DNA from: Rhodamnia argentea
Taxonomy: Eukaryota > Streptophyta > Magnoliopsida > Myrtales > Myrtaceae
Direction of reading: 5' to 3'
Assembly (NCBI RefSeq): GCF_020921035.1
Contig: NC_063151.1
Location: 24,496,934-24,560,933 of the forward strand
DNA length: 64,000 nucleotides
Shown: positions 1 through 19,100 of the stretch, piece after piece
How positions within the stretch are numbered: position 1 is the stretch's first letter
Layout of the letters: each line of letters opens with the position of its first letter
Notes under the pieces: generated by a model
The model's input: the letters and a program-made list of their open reading frames with translations, nothing else
Database searches by the model: none
Told to the model about the DNA's origin: nothing
Made by a program: the position numbers and the translations under genes

Positions 1-336
1 AAATTTAAACACTTCGCTGGATGGCAAAGGGCTCATGCTGCCAGTCATCGTTTGAGGTCACACGACCACGGGTAATCCCTGATGACTCTAGATGAGGGTC
101 GCGCGATCCTGATGAGGATCGGCCAGGGTTTGCCGGCCGCACTCCATGCGGAGAAGATAAACAGTAAAAATAAGGGCGAAATTGGAAAATGAAAAAACTT
201 AGTGAAGGTAATCCTAGAAATAGCCTGTCACAAATGCGAAAAAAAATTGCCAACCAAGGCCCTTATATTTTTCCAAACGCGGCCGTGACCCTCTTTAATC
301 AATCAGAAAAGTCTGCAATCTCTCTATCTCGGACTG

Positions 337-6367
<6,031 letters not shown>

Positions 6368-6813
6368 CTAGGAGTGTTTCCAATTACAAGGATAGCAAAG
6401 GTTGTAACGAGAGGACTGAGTTGCCACTCTGAAAGATCAGCTAGACATCATCCAGAGATCTACTTGGTTACGGCATCGGCTATGTCATCATTTTCATATT
6501 GAGCCCCTTATATCCAATCAGTTCACCATTTCATGGTGATGTTGGTATCATTCACGTCGTGAGGAGAATCCATCCATTTACAGGCATTGTCAATTTGTAA
6601 CTCATAAACTAGATAGACTAATTTGAAATGACTGACAATGCGAGATTCTCGTTCCTTCTGTTTGTTGCCGAATCTTCTCTGGGCAGAGCAAGCAAATAGC
6701 AGATGAATGAACATGAGACTGGAGATGGTAGGATGATTGACGAAACTCAAAAAGACAGGAGCATGAGCATGCATGTTCATTATTAGACACGAGTAATGCT
6801 AGGTATGGTAGTG
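6368..6813. other. IPMDH 3' flank, no gene seen
   Basis: AT-rich sequence after the IPMDH stop. Probably includes the 3'UTR; no convincing coding frame on either strand. The short frames at 6523-6790 on the minus strand have no recognisable domain. Confidence 0.5.
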
Positions 6814-6989
6814 TAGAGGTGGCCGGTTTGGCCGAACCGCCAGTTCCGGTTCCGGTTTTGGTTCGGAACCACCGGTTCCCGAGCCCAATGGCTCTTTCTC
6901 CCGTGCCTCCCTTTTTTTAAAAAAAAATAAAAGGTCGGACCAGTGGGCCTGGTCAACGGGCCGGTTCCGGGCCCATTTGGCCATGTCTA
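6814..6989. mobile_element. hAT-type MITE with intact 8-bp target-site duplication
   Basis: A 176-bp element. The left end TAGAGGTGGCC (6814-6824) is the imperfect inverse of the right end GGCCATGTCTA (6979-6989). It is flanked by identical 8-bp copies of TGGTAGTG at 6806-6813 and 6990-6997. TA-starting termini with GGTGGC and 8-bp duplications are hallmarks of the hAT superfamily. It has no coding capacity. The interior is rich in CCGGTTCC-type repeats. Confidence 0.85.
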
Positions 6990-7613
6990 TGGTAGTGGTG
7001 GTATACTAAGACAGACAATCCACCAATTTGGATTCCCCAAATGGGCTTGGATGGACTGTGTTGCAAATCCACCACCTTATGCCATCTACTTTGTGAATCA
7101 AGTATTCATCTCAAAGTTCCCAGTCTCTTAACTCTTTGTATCAATGAGCTAGCACCCATTATGTCGTTGGCCTTGAGGGAAATCTAGACAATTCTCTGCT
7201 TCCGCTCTTTAAGCATGATATGAATTCTTTTATCTGAAGGTATCCAAACTTTAAGAAAAAAAAAGAAGAAGAAAAAGAACGAGCGTCATCAAACTTGTCA
7301 TGGAGCATGGAAGTATGCCTACGGTTTATTTTCAAGAATAACTGCTGCTTCACAGGAAATTGTTTGTTCTTTTAGTTGTTATTTTGCATATGATACTTAC
7401 TGACTCGGATATGTTTGAAATACATTATACTATCTCTTGATTGCAACTGAAAATCATGTCTTCATCCGAAGCCTATGATCTAAAGAAGCCTACTCCTATC
7501 GTACCGCATTTTTTGACGGGTGACATTCAGCATTACTGTTCTGGCTCCAAGTACGGAGCAATCCGCACTCCAGGTAACCTATCTTTAGCATGGCAGCTTG
7601 TAAGCTTCGGCAA

Positions 7614-7835
7614 TCAAGAACCTTCATCTGATGTCGGTGCCAGCTCCGCCCTAGGTTTCGGCGAAAGACCTTTCACAAGCATCTCCTCGAGCCATATCTA
7701 TCATACTTTTTGTCCACCAAAGCGTCGATCAAGGCATTGTATGCGGATTGATCAGGGCTAGCTCCTAGTTCTTCCGTCTTATTCCGTATCATTAAGACAG
7801 GCCAGAGAAATCCCCACCTCCCAAACTTCCTCATG
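7614..7835 (-). pseudogene. C-terminal fragment of a PPR-protein gene, frameshifted
   Basis: Minus-strand translation gives EELGASPDQSAYNALIDALV, a typical PPR helix pair, ending near 7713. After a frame change it continues as EEMLVKGLSPKPRAEL to a TGA at 7616-7614, a common C-terminal tail of P-class PPR proteins. The join between the two pieces is out of frame and some bases appear lost. Similar but weaker coding traces may extend up to about 7970. No upstream PPR repeats remain, so this is a broken partial copy. It is not the tail of the intact PPR gene at 25-27 kb, which ends differently. Confidence 0.65.
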
Positions 7836-9300
7836 AGTGCAGTAGTGCAAAGTGTCATACAGTGGTGCTGACTGAACCTTCTCGGTCGACACTTTCCATA
7901 ATTTGTATCATTCACGATCGCAGTCCGGGATTGCTGCTGCCCTGGATGAGTCGATTTGTCATCTCTCATTTGAAGATGATGTTTTTAGTAGTCATTACTT
8001 GTGTTTCTGTGTTCGTTTATTAGTAGAATGGATGAAATGCTTCCTATAGGATAGTTGCTGCACTTTTACTTATTCAAGACTGGACATGTGCCCATGTCCG
8101 AGCTGAGGTACGACAGAATTGATCAAGTTTTGAGGTGCTCTTGGTAACCGACCTGACGAAGTACTTCTGTTTTTGCCGGTAATTCGTTCGGATACACCGG
8201 AAGGGCGATAGCAATCACATGGGAACAGTAAATGCTGGAGAAGGGAGGGGATGGGAATGTCCGCTGAAGCTGATGTTCTTTCAGTGGAGTGGGCATCTTG
8301 TCGTTGATCTATGATGACTACACCTTGACGAGACTGATTCTGGATTTCTCATCTACTCATGGATGATCGAGTCCAAATAACGGTACTCTTGCCATATGCA
8401 GAATGTACTGCTCAACCGATGCAACAGAAACTCATGTCGAGCTACATTTGGGTTAACCTTGTTGCTTTTCACGCGGCGTCAATCGAAGCTTGTTGCTTTT
8501 GCGCCTACTGGCAAGAATATGATGAACATTTTTTGTTGACGGACCGATATGTCGATCACGGGTCGGCCCCCAACCCCATTCTTTGGATGAACTATCATTC
8601 ACCTTTTAGGTGACACTGCCGAAATAAGGTTCCAACCACTGCAAATATAGGTTTGGACAGGTAACAAACCAAAGACTGATTGACGCAAATAAAAACAAGG
8701 CATGACCAAAGCATATGCCTAAGCTGGACATTGTCACTTAGCTCGCGTCCACTTATGTCGATGCAAATTATCCGGCAAGGACCACCTTCGTATCTTTGGT
8801 TAATAAAAAAGACTGTTGCTTTCCTGTTATTCTTTGTCTGAACGGCGGATACTGCTTTCTACAAATGGTCATCATTTTTCGTTCTTTCTGCTTCATCGCT
8901 CGATGCATTTACGCCGCCATAAAGTCAATGATATATTCAGATAATTAATCGCTAAATTTTTCCTGTCACATTAGAGAATTTGAAATAAACAAAAAGGGAA
9001 GGATTATTAATGATTAGCAAATTATAATTAGCACTTCGTGATTATTATGTCGAAGAAAATCAAGAAAGACGACAGTTTTATTCCAACAGCGGTACTCGTT
9101 GAAAGTCAAACGAAACTGAGGAGAGACGACTCGAGGGGAGATTGTGTTTTACTGCGAAAGAAACGTAGGAGACAGAGACTCTCTGTCTTTCTCTCTTTCT
9201 CTTCCCTCTCTTCTCTCTCCCGCGAGGCTTGGGGCCAGCTCCGATTCTTCGCTTTCACTGCTCGAACAGACACGGTTTCTTCTTCAATCATCTCTCTTCT
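7836..9300. other. Spacer upstream of EXO84B, no gene seen
   Basis: A mix of AT-rich and neutral sequence. The 84-codon plus frame at 8359-8613 shows no domain, repeat or homology that I recognise. The last few hundred bases should hold the EXO84B promoter. Confidence 0.4.
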
Positions 9301-9309
9301 TCCTCACCA

Positions 9310-9338
9310 ACTCTCTCTCTCTCTCTCTCTCTCTCTCC
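9310..9338. repeat. (CT)n tract in the EXO84B 5' leader region
   Basis: A run of CT repeats about 130 nt before the start codon, followed by CA repeats. Such tracts are common in plant core promoters and 5' leaders (Y patch/GAGA type). It probably lies in the 5'UTR or at the transcription start. Confidence 0.7.
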
Positions 9339-9468
9339 CACACACACCACCAGCTGCTCAATCATTGCTTCCTTTAGATCTACCCCGATTCTTGTTACTG
9401 TTCCAGTCACGAACCCTGCTGTTGTTAAGTTTGATCTGATCTGAGCGTTGCCTGCGATTCCATCGAGG

Positions 9469-12400
9469 ATGGCGACGGCGAAGATGGCTCGATCGCGGGG
9501 GACGCCGGTGAAGGAGAATGGCGCCAAGCTGGAGGAAGGGCTTACCGTCTTCAAGTCCGATAAGTTCGACGCCGATGCTTACGTCCAGTCCAACTGCGCC
9601 CTCAACGAGAAGGTTCCCTCCGTTTTATAGCCCCTTATGTGTTGTGTTTTGATTTGGCGTTAGCTGCGGATGCTTCGATTGGTCCTTTCGTTTGTGTCTG
9701 CTTGATTGTGTATCAATTTTGTGCGTCTGCTTGTGGGAATCTATTAGACTTGCGACACGCGTTACTGTAACTGGATGTTCATAGTTTCTACTTCGTCAAT
9801 AGTGGGCTTGCTCATTTGGGAAGTTGAAGTTTGACACCAACTTCTCCTTTTTCTCTTCCTCAATCCTTGAAATCATGAAGAGGACCTGAAAGATCCTGCT
9901 TTTCTTAGTTTTGTGACCTCCATTTCTCACGCACTTTAAATGGGGTTCCAACCCGAGATAATGCTGTTGAGATTTCACACAAATAGCACCAGTTAGCCTG
10001 TAATTGAGCAATCAAAACTCTTATTAGAGGACAATTGAGAATGGTACATCCCGCCTCACGTGAAATGGCCCTTTTTTCGGGTTGTAGGCGGCAGTGGCTA
10101 ATGGCTATATCCTAGACTAAACCTCTTACTTTAAATATGATGGCTACCCAGAATGGAAGTCCTATATTCACATACATAATCAATTTTGAAGAGTGTGATC
10201 ATATGTCATCGGTATCACACTGCACCATGAGTCACTTTGTGCTTTCCTTCGAGTACAACCTGGGTCGAGTGAGAGCTTCTTCTTTTTCTCCTTTGATCAA
10301 GCAAAAGAGTCATGGATAGGCTACCAAGTGGGTTGTAACCCTTTTATACCATCATCAGAAAAGAAAGTGAGAAGGTAAACATCATTTAATTGTTTATGAA
10401 GAGACTTTTAAGAATTGACAGTTGCAAAAACTGACTTGTTGACACCTGTCCTACTTTTGATAAATTGGTTGCGATAAAGATACAACTCCTTTGTATTGTC
10501 CCACAATTTTCAGTTAGTGTTTAATCTTTTTATTCTTTCTGTTATCAAAGTATTTCCTCAGTCGAAATATCTTAGAAATCTTAAGAACTCTTTTGGCTCT
10601 AAGTAGACACATGACTTTTCTATAAGTATAAGTCCGGCACTTGTCCATAACTTGAATAATCATCGACGTATATGCTTTTTGTTCTGTCCATGTTGTTTAG
10701 AGCCTCTGATGTGCTTTGTGACAACCTTTTTACTATTAATTAATTCTTTCTAATTCACCGGCTCTTTGAAACTACAACTTTTTTTTTTAAGATGCTCTTT
10801 TTCCTCTCTTTAACCACGATCCCATAGTTCAATTTGTTATGAACTATGCAAGGGCTGTTGACTATGCCGTCTACTAGATACTCATTTCATTTATGTGGTG
10901 TATTGAAAAGCTCTTCAGAAAAGACGTTATAACTTGTTTGTGCTACAGATACTTCTACAGCTTTTCATTCTATATGTTGGCCCTCAACATGTGCTTTTTC
11001 TTTGCTTCTGGGAAGATCTTCTCATCTTTCCCCTTGTTCGGAGAAGTAGGTGGACCCTTTCAGAGCATTGAGACACTTGAAACAAGTCTTTGTCACTTCC
11101 TTGTAGGAAATAAGACAGTTATGCTCCTACCTCTTGGACCTCAAGAAAGCTTCTGCTGAGGAAATGCGGAGAAGTGTTTATGCTAATTATACAGCATTCA
11201 TAAAGTGAGTTTACAAATTCATCATTCACTGGATTAGGGGTGATCAACAGTGCACGTTAGCCTATTGTTTTCTAAGCCTTTCATGGTACAAGACAATCCA
11301 TCAGGAAAAGAAATCTGATGATAGGCAGTTGATTACCTTGGGGATTCGCTAATTTGATTTTTGTTTATTGTTCCTCTTGCAGAACATCCAAAGAGATATC
11401 AGATTTAGAGGGGGAGCTTCTGTCTATTAGGAACCTGCTGTCGACTCAAGCTACCTTAATTCATGGATTAGCTGATGGGGTTCATATCGAGTCCTCATCT
11501 ACCAACTTGCATGAAGACTCAACTGAAAATGTTCACTCAGATTTTGAAGATAGAGATCCTTCAGATTTGGAGAGGTGGTCAGTAGAATTTCCTGATCTTC
11601 TTGATGTTTTGTTAGCTGAGAGGAGAATCGATGAAGCTCTGTCAGCCCTTGATGGGGGAGACCGTATCGTTGCTGAATCAAAAGAAACAAAAGCTCTGAG
11701 CACAACTTTACTTGCTTCACTACAGACAGCTATAACTGAACGTAGAAACAAATTAGCAGATCAGCTTGCTGAATCTGCTTGCCAACCTTCAACCCGTGGT
11801 AGCGAACTTCGCTCTGCAATATCTGCTCTCAAGAAACTTGGGGATGGACCTCGAGCTCACACTTTGCTTCTTAATGCGCATTTTCAAAGGTATCAGTATA
11901 ACATGCAAACCCTTCGTCCATCAAGCACCTCTTATGGAGGGGCATATACAGCTGCCCTGTCCCAGCTGGTATTTTCTGCTATTGCACTAGCTGCCAGTGA
12001 TTCTTTATCCATTTTTGGCAAGGAGCCAGCTTATACTTCTGAGCTTGTGATGTGGGCAACAAAGCAAGTAGAAGCTTTTGCTCTTCTTGTTAAAAGACAT
12101 GCACTGTCTTCATCAGCAGCTGCTGGAGGTCTACGAGCTGCTGCAGAATGTGTTCAAATTGCTTTAGGACATTGTTCATTGCTGGAAGCTCGTGGCCTTG
12201 CCCTTTGCCCCACCCTCCTAAAGCTGTTCAGGCCTAGTGTTGAGCAGGCATTAGAGGCTAACTTGAAAAGGATTGAGGAGAGCACTGCTGCTCTAGCCGC
12301 TGCTGATGATTGGGTTCTAACTTACCCTCCTACTCCCACACGCCAATCTGGCAGGCTTTTGAGTGCTTCTGTTGGGAACACTACTGCATTTCAACATAGA

Positions 12401-15400
12401 CTCACCAGTAGTGCACATCGGTTCAATTTAATGGTCCAGGTGAAGGGTTTTTCCCCCATGAACTCTTATCTTGTGTACATTTTATTGAACGGTCCTAATA
12501 ACTTTCTGTTGGCCTGATGTTACATTGGTTTCCTTGCAACTTAAAATGTTGTTGTCAACAATCAAAGGAATAGCAATAGTCACCTGAGTGTGTTGCTTTC
12601 CTGCAATATTGATCCTGAATAGTTGTGACAAGCATGACCTTATCACACAATTTTTGTTGTGCCAGTGGGTGTCAATGCAGGTGGTTTTTCCATTGACTTT
12701 AGAACTCTTATTGTTCAATTGGAAGTGCCAATTTCATCACAGCACATTCATCCGGTTGATGCCTCTTTGTCAATTTTATCTCTTTTAACTTCCCATTCCC
12801 CTCTCTTTTTTCTTCCTAATTATCTTTTGGGATGGGTAGGGGATAGGAGGCTGGTTGCTATAAGTCTGGCGCATAGCTTTGATAGTTAAAAGCACATTCT
12901 GTGGAAATTTCGGCACTAACAGATATTCTGATTTCTTCTCCTCCTTACCGAGCAACATAGCACTGGGTGCTAGAGATCTCTGCCGCACCCATCTTACAAA
13001 TTCTCATCATGCAAGAGCTTTTTTCCTTAGAATTCTGTCAGACTTCTTTGAATTACCAATGGTTGACTCCTCTATCTCAACAGGATTTCTTTGAGGATGT
13101 GGGACCATTATTAAGTATGCAATTGGGAGGTCAAACACTGGAAGGTCTGTTTCAGGTATTTAACTCCTATGTGAACATGCTCATAAAAGCTTTACCTGGT
13201 TCAATGGAGGACGAAGCAAATTTTGAAGGTTCTGGGAATAAGATTGTACGGTTGGCTGAGACTGAAGCTCAGCAGATAGCTTTGCTGGCAAATGCATCAT
13301 TATTGGCAGATGAGCTACTCCCCCGTGCAGCTATGAAGCTTTCTCCACTGAGTCAGTCTCATTATAAGGATGATTTACAGAGAAGACCAGCAGATAGACA
13401 AAATCGTCATCCTGAACAAAGAGAATGGAAGAGGCGGCTTGTGAGCTCAGTTGATAGACTAAAAGACACTTTCTGTCGGCAACATGCTCTGGATCTTATT
13501 TTCACTGAGGACGGTGACAGCCATCTTACTGCAGATATGTACATAAATATGGATGGAAATGCAGATGAGATCGACTGGTTCCCTTCTCTACTGTTCCAGG
13601 TATTTGTTTGAATGGCAGATATCTTCTTTGTGCTCTCTTTTGACTTGTGTCTAAAAATGACATTATACTTCTTCTTTTTCTGTTAGTTTTAAATAATTAT
13701 ACCCCATCATGGATGGATTGAATTTCAACTGAGTCGAGCAAACTGAGCTGGTTTTTGAGTCACACCTTCTGTAATTTGCATCCCTTAGTTCGTCACTTCA
13801 TTAGGAGGGTGACCAGATGATGCTACTCGGATAGCGTCTCAATGCATACAAGTGTGCACATTTACTTAAGAGCTATGTTTTTTTAAATGAAAATGCACTA
13901 TGAGACAAAGAACAATCTGTTTTATGCACATTTATCCCGTGCAAGGCTTGACGAGAAGTATTCTATGTGCTGTGGTCTACAGGTTGCATCATACGGTTTT
14001 TTGCATTGCAGCTGCTTGTGTCTGTATCATTAAAAATTTTTGTCTCTCTCGTTGCAATATTTGCTGGACATTTTTCTACGCATTAATATCTCCATCCCTT
14101 GTTTCTCTCAAGATTCATGCTCAAAAACTGCTCTGAGTTTAAGGTAGAAGGATATTTGTTTAAATGTAACCTTCAATGGGGAATCATGTTTGAAATTTGT
14201 GAAATTTTACGTTTGGTTGTCTAACTAAAGAGGTCAACATCAGGAAAGGGCACTTATCCTGCAGGACTCCTGCGGTTCTACTCTGCTGTTTGAAAAACAA
14301 TAAGACAGGGAAAACCCCATTATAAGAGTCATTACTTTCTACTGACTGGTTGATCATGGCTTGAGCAGCTCCTGATTCCTAAACACTCAACTGATTTTCA
14401 CCGCTTTATTTAGTTATTATGTAGGCTGGTTTCTTATCTGATTAAAGGGGATTTCTGGTCCTAAAACACTCAGTCAAAGACCTAATTTCCCACTTTAGTT
14501 TTTTTCGGTTTTTTTTTTTTTTAATTATTCACCTGCTTCATTTTTTATGATATGTGATTGCTGCAATACAGGAGCTGTTTGCAAAATTGACAAGGATGGC
14601 CAGTATGGCTGCAGATATGTTTGTAGGCAGGGAACGGTTTGCCACGTTGTTATTGATGAGACTAACAGAAACTGTCATCCTCTGGCTCTCTGAAGACCAA
14701 AGCTTTTGGGATGACATTGAAGAAGGGCCAAGACCTTTAGGTCCTGTTGGTCTGCAGCAGGTATTTGAGTGTGACTTTCTTGCAAGTAACTCTCCTTTAA
14801 TGGGCAAAATAATTGGTTTGACTTTTTCCTTTTAATTTTCACAAATGCAGTTTTATTTGGATATGAAATTTGTCATGTGCTTTGCCTCCCAAGGACGATA
14901 TTTGTCACGGAATTTGCATAGAGTTGTCAATGAGATCATATCAAAAGCCATTGCAGCATTTTCTGCTACAGGAATGGATCCATACAGGTACAACATTGAA
15001 TATGCTGTGTTTGGGTTAGTTTTCCGTTGTTTGTGCATTTTATTCTATGTGAGCTATCAACTTTGAAGAGGGAAGAATCTCGGTGTTTGTTGAACCATCT
15101 ACTTTACAAGTTAAATGGTTAGAAAATCGTCAAATTTGTTATATGCTGGCAGAGGATGGCGATAGTTTTTGGTTGCAGGATCAGTACTTTTCAATCAATA
15201 CCAAATTTTCTAATGCAAATGGCATAGATTTGAGCAAAGCAAGCGTTGCTTCCTGAGGCTGAAATGTTATGTTTTGCAGCGTGCTACCTGAAGATGAGTG
15301 GTTCAATGACGTTTGTCAGGATGCAATTGGTAGACTGAGTGGAAAACCTAGAGCCATCAACGGAGACAGAGAACTTAACAGCCCGACCGCCTCTGTTTCA

Positions 15401-15442
15401 GCACAGTCAATCTCATCAGTTAGGTCTCACGGGAGTTCTTGA
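9469..15442 (+). CDS. EXO84B: Exocyst complex component EXO84B
   Basis: Subunit of the octameric exocyst, which tethers secretory vesicles to the plasma membrane. I read 7 exons: 9469-9612, 11107-11204, 11383-12439, 13084-13599, 14572-14760, 14851-14987, 15280-15442. They total 2304 nt, giving 767 aa with canonical splice sites. The N-terminus (GLTVFKSDKFDADAYVQS) and the segment KTSKEISDLEGELLSIRNLL with its coiled-coil heptads match plant EXO84B as I know it. The middle block CQPSTRGSELRSAISALKKL opens the conserved cullin-repeat-like C-terminal half. The C-terminus SPTASVSAQSISS is also typical of EXO84B. I chose ATG 9469 because the 21 bases before it lack another ATG and MATAKMARSRGTPVKENG fits the family start. 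Intron 1 is about 1.5 kb. Confidence 0.95.
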
Positions 15443-16169
15443 ACGCACTTGTCTCAGATCTGTAAATTAGAAAGAAAAGGGAAAATTAGGTTGTGTGATG
15501 CAAATTCTTGTGTCAATAGTTCAGCAAATTTTTGCCTCGCCATTTTTCATTTGATTTCGTTGCAGTAGTGTTCTCTTTAGTTGTAGAGCATGACCTATGA
15601 TACTATGGTTAGGGAGTCTTTCCTCTGGGTGAGTGAGATCCTGACATTGTAAATGTTTATTTGCTTTCTTATCACAATTTTGTTGTTCTTTGAGTACTGG
15701 ATCTTATCAGTGGATTAAGCAATCCTTGGATCCTTGTGTGTTTGTTGTCGACCGAAGCAACTCTTCTTGTTAATAGTAAAGCTCGATTTGTGCATGTAGA
15801 TCAAGAATCAAGCAAAAACCTTGAACCCATCTTCTAAATTGTAACAGTTCCAAGGTACTCAGGTCTCTTTCAACGTTTTGCAGGGTATTGACTTTTCGTT
15901 CACACCTCTTTGATATGTACAGTATGACTTTTTGTTGAAACCTCTTTGAACAGGTTCCATTTCTCGATCATAATTTTGATATGATGCCTTGCATTTTCTG
16001 AGAGATAAAATGACAGATCGGGAGAAAAAGAGGAGGGTCGATGAGAATCTGCTTTTCTAAATTTTATTTCCTGACAATGTGTGGACGTCCGTCATTTTGT
16101 CGCATCATCTTACTGGCTTCTATCAAGAAACGCAATGTTACATAAACATGAGAACAAAAGCCTACCACA
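15443..16169. other. Convergent intergenic region between EXO84B and the receptor kinase
   Basis: Holds the 3' ends of two convergent genes. AT-rich; no extra coding frame or repeat seen. Confidence 0.6.
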
Positions 16170-19100
16170 TTAAACTAAGCTACGTTTGTTTCTCTGGGGT
16201 ACATTCGCTTTCAGTAGTAGGTTAACAACATCTGTCATGTTGGGTCTCCTGCTCGGCTCCTTTTCGGTGCACCTCAAAGCAACCAAAAGCACATCAGCAA
16301 CTTGTTCCATGACATTGGTGTCCAGAAATTCATCCGTGAGGCTCGGGTCGACGATCTGATTGATATCTTGTGTGCTACTCCAAACCGACCTCACCCAACC
16401 TACGATGTCTGAGTCGGTAGATGAGGGATCCACCGCTTTTCGCCTTGTTAGCAGCTCGAGCAGAACCACCCCGTAACTGTACACATCAGATTCCCTGCTC
16501 ATTTTCGTCATGAAAGCGTTTTCTGACACGAAAAAATAGACATGCAAAAATTAGTGCACCATAAAAAGAACAATAAAAATGAAAACCAGAAGAAAGAAAG
16601 AAACAGAAGATACCGGGTGCCATATATCCAACCGTCCCCGCAACGGCCATGGAAGGTGTAGCAGAAGCAGAATGATCAAGAAGCCTGGCGATACCAAAAT
16701 CCGATATGTGGGGTTCCATATCCAAATCAAGGAGTATGTTTTCTGGTTTGATGTCCCGATGAATTACGGAAGGATCACAATCAAAGTGGAGATACGCCAA
16801 CGCATGAGCAGTTCCAACTGCAATCCTGTACCGGACATTCCATTCTACGGACAGTGGCGGATATTTCTCGTGTAAAACATCATGCAGGCTTCCATTCTCC
16901 ATGTAGCGATATAAAAGGAAGCCGTAATCCTTTCGCAGCCAAAAATCTTCCAACTTGACCAAGTTCCGGTGCCTCAAGGTTTTCATTGTTTGGATTTCTC
17001 TAACTATGCTCAATTTACCTCCTTTATATGCTCCAAATGCAAGCTTCTTCAGTGCATAAACTTCGTCTGAACTTAAAGACGCTTTGAAAACGACTCCGTG
17101 GGCTCCTCTGCCAATAATATACCTCTGGTCAAGGTTTTCCGTAGCTTCCATGACTTTATTTAGCAGAGAAGTCGGGCCACCTTGAACAGCGATCTCATTT
17201 TCCTGGTGTGTCCTGCGCGAAGTAACCAGGAAAACTAATCCAACAATCACTAAAACAGAAAACAGAGAAGAAGCCAGAGCTATCAAGACAGTTGCAGCTC
17301 TTGTTAGGTTTTTTCGGTCTCTTGGACTTTCACGAGGACTGAGACCATCACTCCCAGAGCAAGTAACTGACCCCGATGGACGACACCTGACACATAGACC
17401 AGAGTTTCCCGAAAAAGAAGACAGAGTTGAGTTCAAATGGACAAGGTTTGGTATCGGACCTGCAAAGATATTATAAGAGACATTTAGCTCAACTAACGAT
17501 TTGAGGTCTTCGAGGACTGCTAAACTTCCAGAAAGATTGTTGTTTGATATATCCAGCCTCTGGAGCAGGACCAAGTTCCCAATTTCTGCAGGAAGTTTCC
17601 CCGTTAATCTGTTATCACTCAGATCCAAAGCATATGTTAGACTCTTCAGAGATCCGATCAAAGTGGGAATTTCACCTCCTAACAAATTCCCACCCATTTG
17701 TAGCTCTAATAACTTTCCGATGTCCATCAAGAAAAGTGGAATGCCTCCGTCGAAACGGTTCTTTGTCAAAATGAGTGTTGACAAACTTGTCCAATTCCTC
17801 AAACTTGACGGAAGTGAACCATTCAATAGATTGAACCCAACGTCAAAAGTTTCCAATCTTTTACAGCGCGACAGCTCGGATGGCAAAGGACCTTCCAGAT
17901 TGTTGTGAGAGAGATTTAGCTTGACAAGGTTTGAAAGGTACCCTAGCTCTGGGGGTAGAAATCCTGTGAGTTTGTTCGTGGACAAGTTGATAGTGGTAAG
18001 ATTGCTACAGTTAGCCAAGCTAGAGGGGATTCTCCCACTGATGCTGTTTCTACTGATATCCATCAGCAAAAGGTTAGGTATCCTTGAAAATTCTGTCAAG
18101 ACCCCAGTAAAGTTGTTTTCTCTAAGGATCAACCTCCTCAGACTCGAACAGCTTCCTACATCAGAGGGTATGCTACCTTGAAGTTGATTCACACCCAGAT
18201 TCATCACTTCCAATTTCTTTCCCCAGCACAGATGGGGCGGTATCGGGCCAGTGAACTTGTTATTAATGAAATCCAACTCCAGTAAACTAGTATTCATACC
18301 CAAACCCTGAGGAATGGCTCCAGAAAAATGGTTGTTGAACAAAGAAACGTTCTGCAAGTTCTTGAGCTCGGTTATCTCCAGAGGTAGCACTCCCGAGAGA
18401 GAATTATTATAAACCAAAAGGTTCTTCAGGGATGGAATCTTCCAGATGCCAAGTGGAATCTCACCGCTCAAGTGATTCTGAAACAACATAAGATCTTCCA
18501 ACCCACCGATGTCGCCGATTTCCTGAGGGATTTCCCCTTCAAGTTGGTTCGAGTACAATTGCAAGCTTTTCAAGGACTTGCACTTGCCAAGTTGAGGAGG
18601 CAATTCTCCAGACAATTGATTCTCGGAGAGATAGAGGAAAGAGAGTCTCTCAAGCTGGCCTAACGTAGACGGTATGTTTCCAGTCAAGTCGGCACTTACA
18701 GCAGCTAAAGTAGTTAGATTGCTACAATTGCCCAGTTCCAGCGGAAGACCACCATCGAAATTGTTGAATGACAAGACCAGAGTGCCCAAATTCTTACAAC
18801 AGCCTAAACCTGAAGGGATCTTCCCTTCAAGGCTATTCTTACTAACATCTAAATAAACTAAGTTCTCAAGATTACCAAGGGTTCGCGGCAAAACTCCTAC
18901 GAGCTCATTCCAAGTCAAAATGAGTTCTTGTAATTTACTACAATTTCCAATGGAATCAGGAATGGCGCCTGATAAATGATTATCATACAACCACAGAGCC
19001 GAGACCTCTCTCATATCCCCAACAGTCTCAGGAATGGAACCACTCAAATTGTTTGAGTACAAGTAGACGTGCTCTAGACTTGGAATTCGAAACAACGACT

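Noticed and set aside
9448-9468. Earlier start for EXO84B
   Set aside because: The codon at 9448 is TTG. ATG 9469 gives the family-like N-terminus MATAKMARSRGTP.
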